A DNA stretch of 16,798 nucleotides. Source: Pseudomonadota bacterium (GTDB lineage Bacteria; Pseudomonadota; Alphaproteobacteria; Rhizobiales; Phreatobacteraceae). The translations under genes were made by a program, and so were the position numbers. The first letter of the stretch is position 1. The number at the start of each line of letters is the position of its first letter. A model generated the notes under the pieces. That model saw only the letters and a program-made list of their open reading frames with translations, ran no database searches and was not told the DNA's origin. This document shows, one piece after another, positions 16,345-16,798 of this stretch. Location: positions 1 to 16,798 of the forward strand of contig JAEZGJ010000144.1 in assembly GCA_023416965.1 (NCBI GenBank), in the 5' to 3' direction.

Positions 16345-16798
16345 ATGGGCACCCATCGCGAGCGCGTCGTCATCATCGGTTCGGGACCGGCCGGCTATAC
16401 TGCCGCGATCTATGCCGCCCGCGCCATGCTGAAGCCCGTGCTGATCCAGGGCATCCAGCCCGGCGGCCAGCTGACCATCACCACCGACGTCGAGAACTAT
16501 CCAGGATTTGCCGACGTGATCCAGGGCCCCTGGCTCATGGAGCAGATGGAGAAGCAGGCGGCCCATGTCGGCACCCGCATCGTCTCCGACCACGTCTCCT
16601 CGGTCGACCTCAAGCAGCGCCCCTTCCGCATCACCTGCGAGTCCGGGGACGTCTACGAGGCCGAGGCGCTGATCATCTGCACCGGTGCCCAGGCGAAATG
16701 GCTGGACCTCCCGTCCGAGCAGAAGTTCCGCGGCTTCGGCGTGTCGGCCTGCGCCACCTGCGACGGCTTCTTCTACAAGGACAAGGCCGTGCTGGTGA
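16345..16798 (+). CDS. trxB: Thioredoxin reductase, N-terminal part (partial, right edge)
   Basis: 151 codons are present and the frame is still open at the last base, so the C-terminal half lies outside the window. TrxB uses NADPH and FAD to reduce thioredoxin. The FAD-binding motif is VVIIGSGPAGYTAAIYAARA (8-27), followed by QPGGQLTITTDVENYPGF (38-55). The redox-active pair is Cys136/Cys139 in ACATCDGFFYKDK. All are intact. The ATG at 16345 leaves seven residues before the first strand, as usual. An in-frame ATG at 16279 would add 22 residues that do not resemble the family, and is less likely. No strong ribosome-binding site is visible before 16345. The upstream gap of 202 bases holds a possible terminator and a TTGACA-associated dyad. 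Confidence 0.96.
   Translation, partial: MGTHRERVVIIGSGPAGYTAAIYAARAMLKPVLIQGIQPGGQLTITTDVENYPGFADVIQGPWLMEQMEKQAAHVGTRIVSDHVSSVDLKQRPFRITCESGDVYEAEALIICTGAQAKWLDLPSEQKFRGFGVSACATCDGFFYKDKAVLV

Overview
The window is GC-rich and tightly packed, with no rRNA, tRNA, CRISPR array or recognisable insertion sequence. The protein sequences (CarA, CarB, GreA, TrxB, an Lrp-type regulator, OpgC) and the separation of carA from carB point to an alphaproteobacterium, most likely Hyphomicrobiales (Rhizobiales). Genus cannot be fixed by eye. Most genes look like core chromosome.

Layout. 1-324 is the end of a proline-rich Cys-motif protein cut by the left edge. 486-839 is a small secreted RlpA-like protein, separated from the convergent carA by a perfect 30-bp palindromic terminator. 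carA (minus) has a strong promoter so close to its ATG that the mRNA should be leaderless or nearly so. Divergent from it is a GatB/YqeY-domain gene followed by a four-helix membrane protein (DUF6644-like), whose end overlaps a convergent small exported protein (DUF6152-like, mature N-terminus probably His-His). Next on the minus strand are a DUF3829-like exported protein, greA and carB. carB has a leader with its own intrinsic terminator, and a further terminator sits between carB and greA.

8979-11770 holds a signalling cluster: a 185-residue protein with two helical repeats and a Gly/Pro linker, divergent from an OmpR/EnvZ-type two-component pair. The response regulator has an apparent 2-base frameshift in its receiver domain, while the overlapping histidine kinase is intact. 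The intergenic region carries 10-bp-phased GAAA/TTTC motifs.

11776-15299 (minus) runs lrp -> alpha/beta hydrolase -> opgC -> SGNH hydrolase. opgC and the SGNH gene overlap by 4 bp and resemble a split version of the acyltransferase-3/SGNH pairs that acylate periplasmic or surface glycans. 15504-16142 is a 2-oxoglutarate/Fe(II) oxygenase divergent from lrp, and 16345-16798 is the first part of thioredoxin reductase trxB, cut by the right edge.

Themes: carbamoyl phosphate supply for arginine and pyrimidines (carA, carB), transcription fidelity (greA), thiol redox (trxB), and envelope biology (RlpA-like, DUF6152, DUF3829, OpgC/SGNH, EnvZ-like sensor). The most worthwhile leads are the response-regulator frameshift, the carB leader attenuator, the leaderless carA promoter and the OpgC-SGNH couple.
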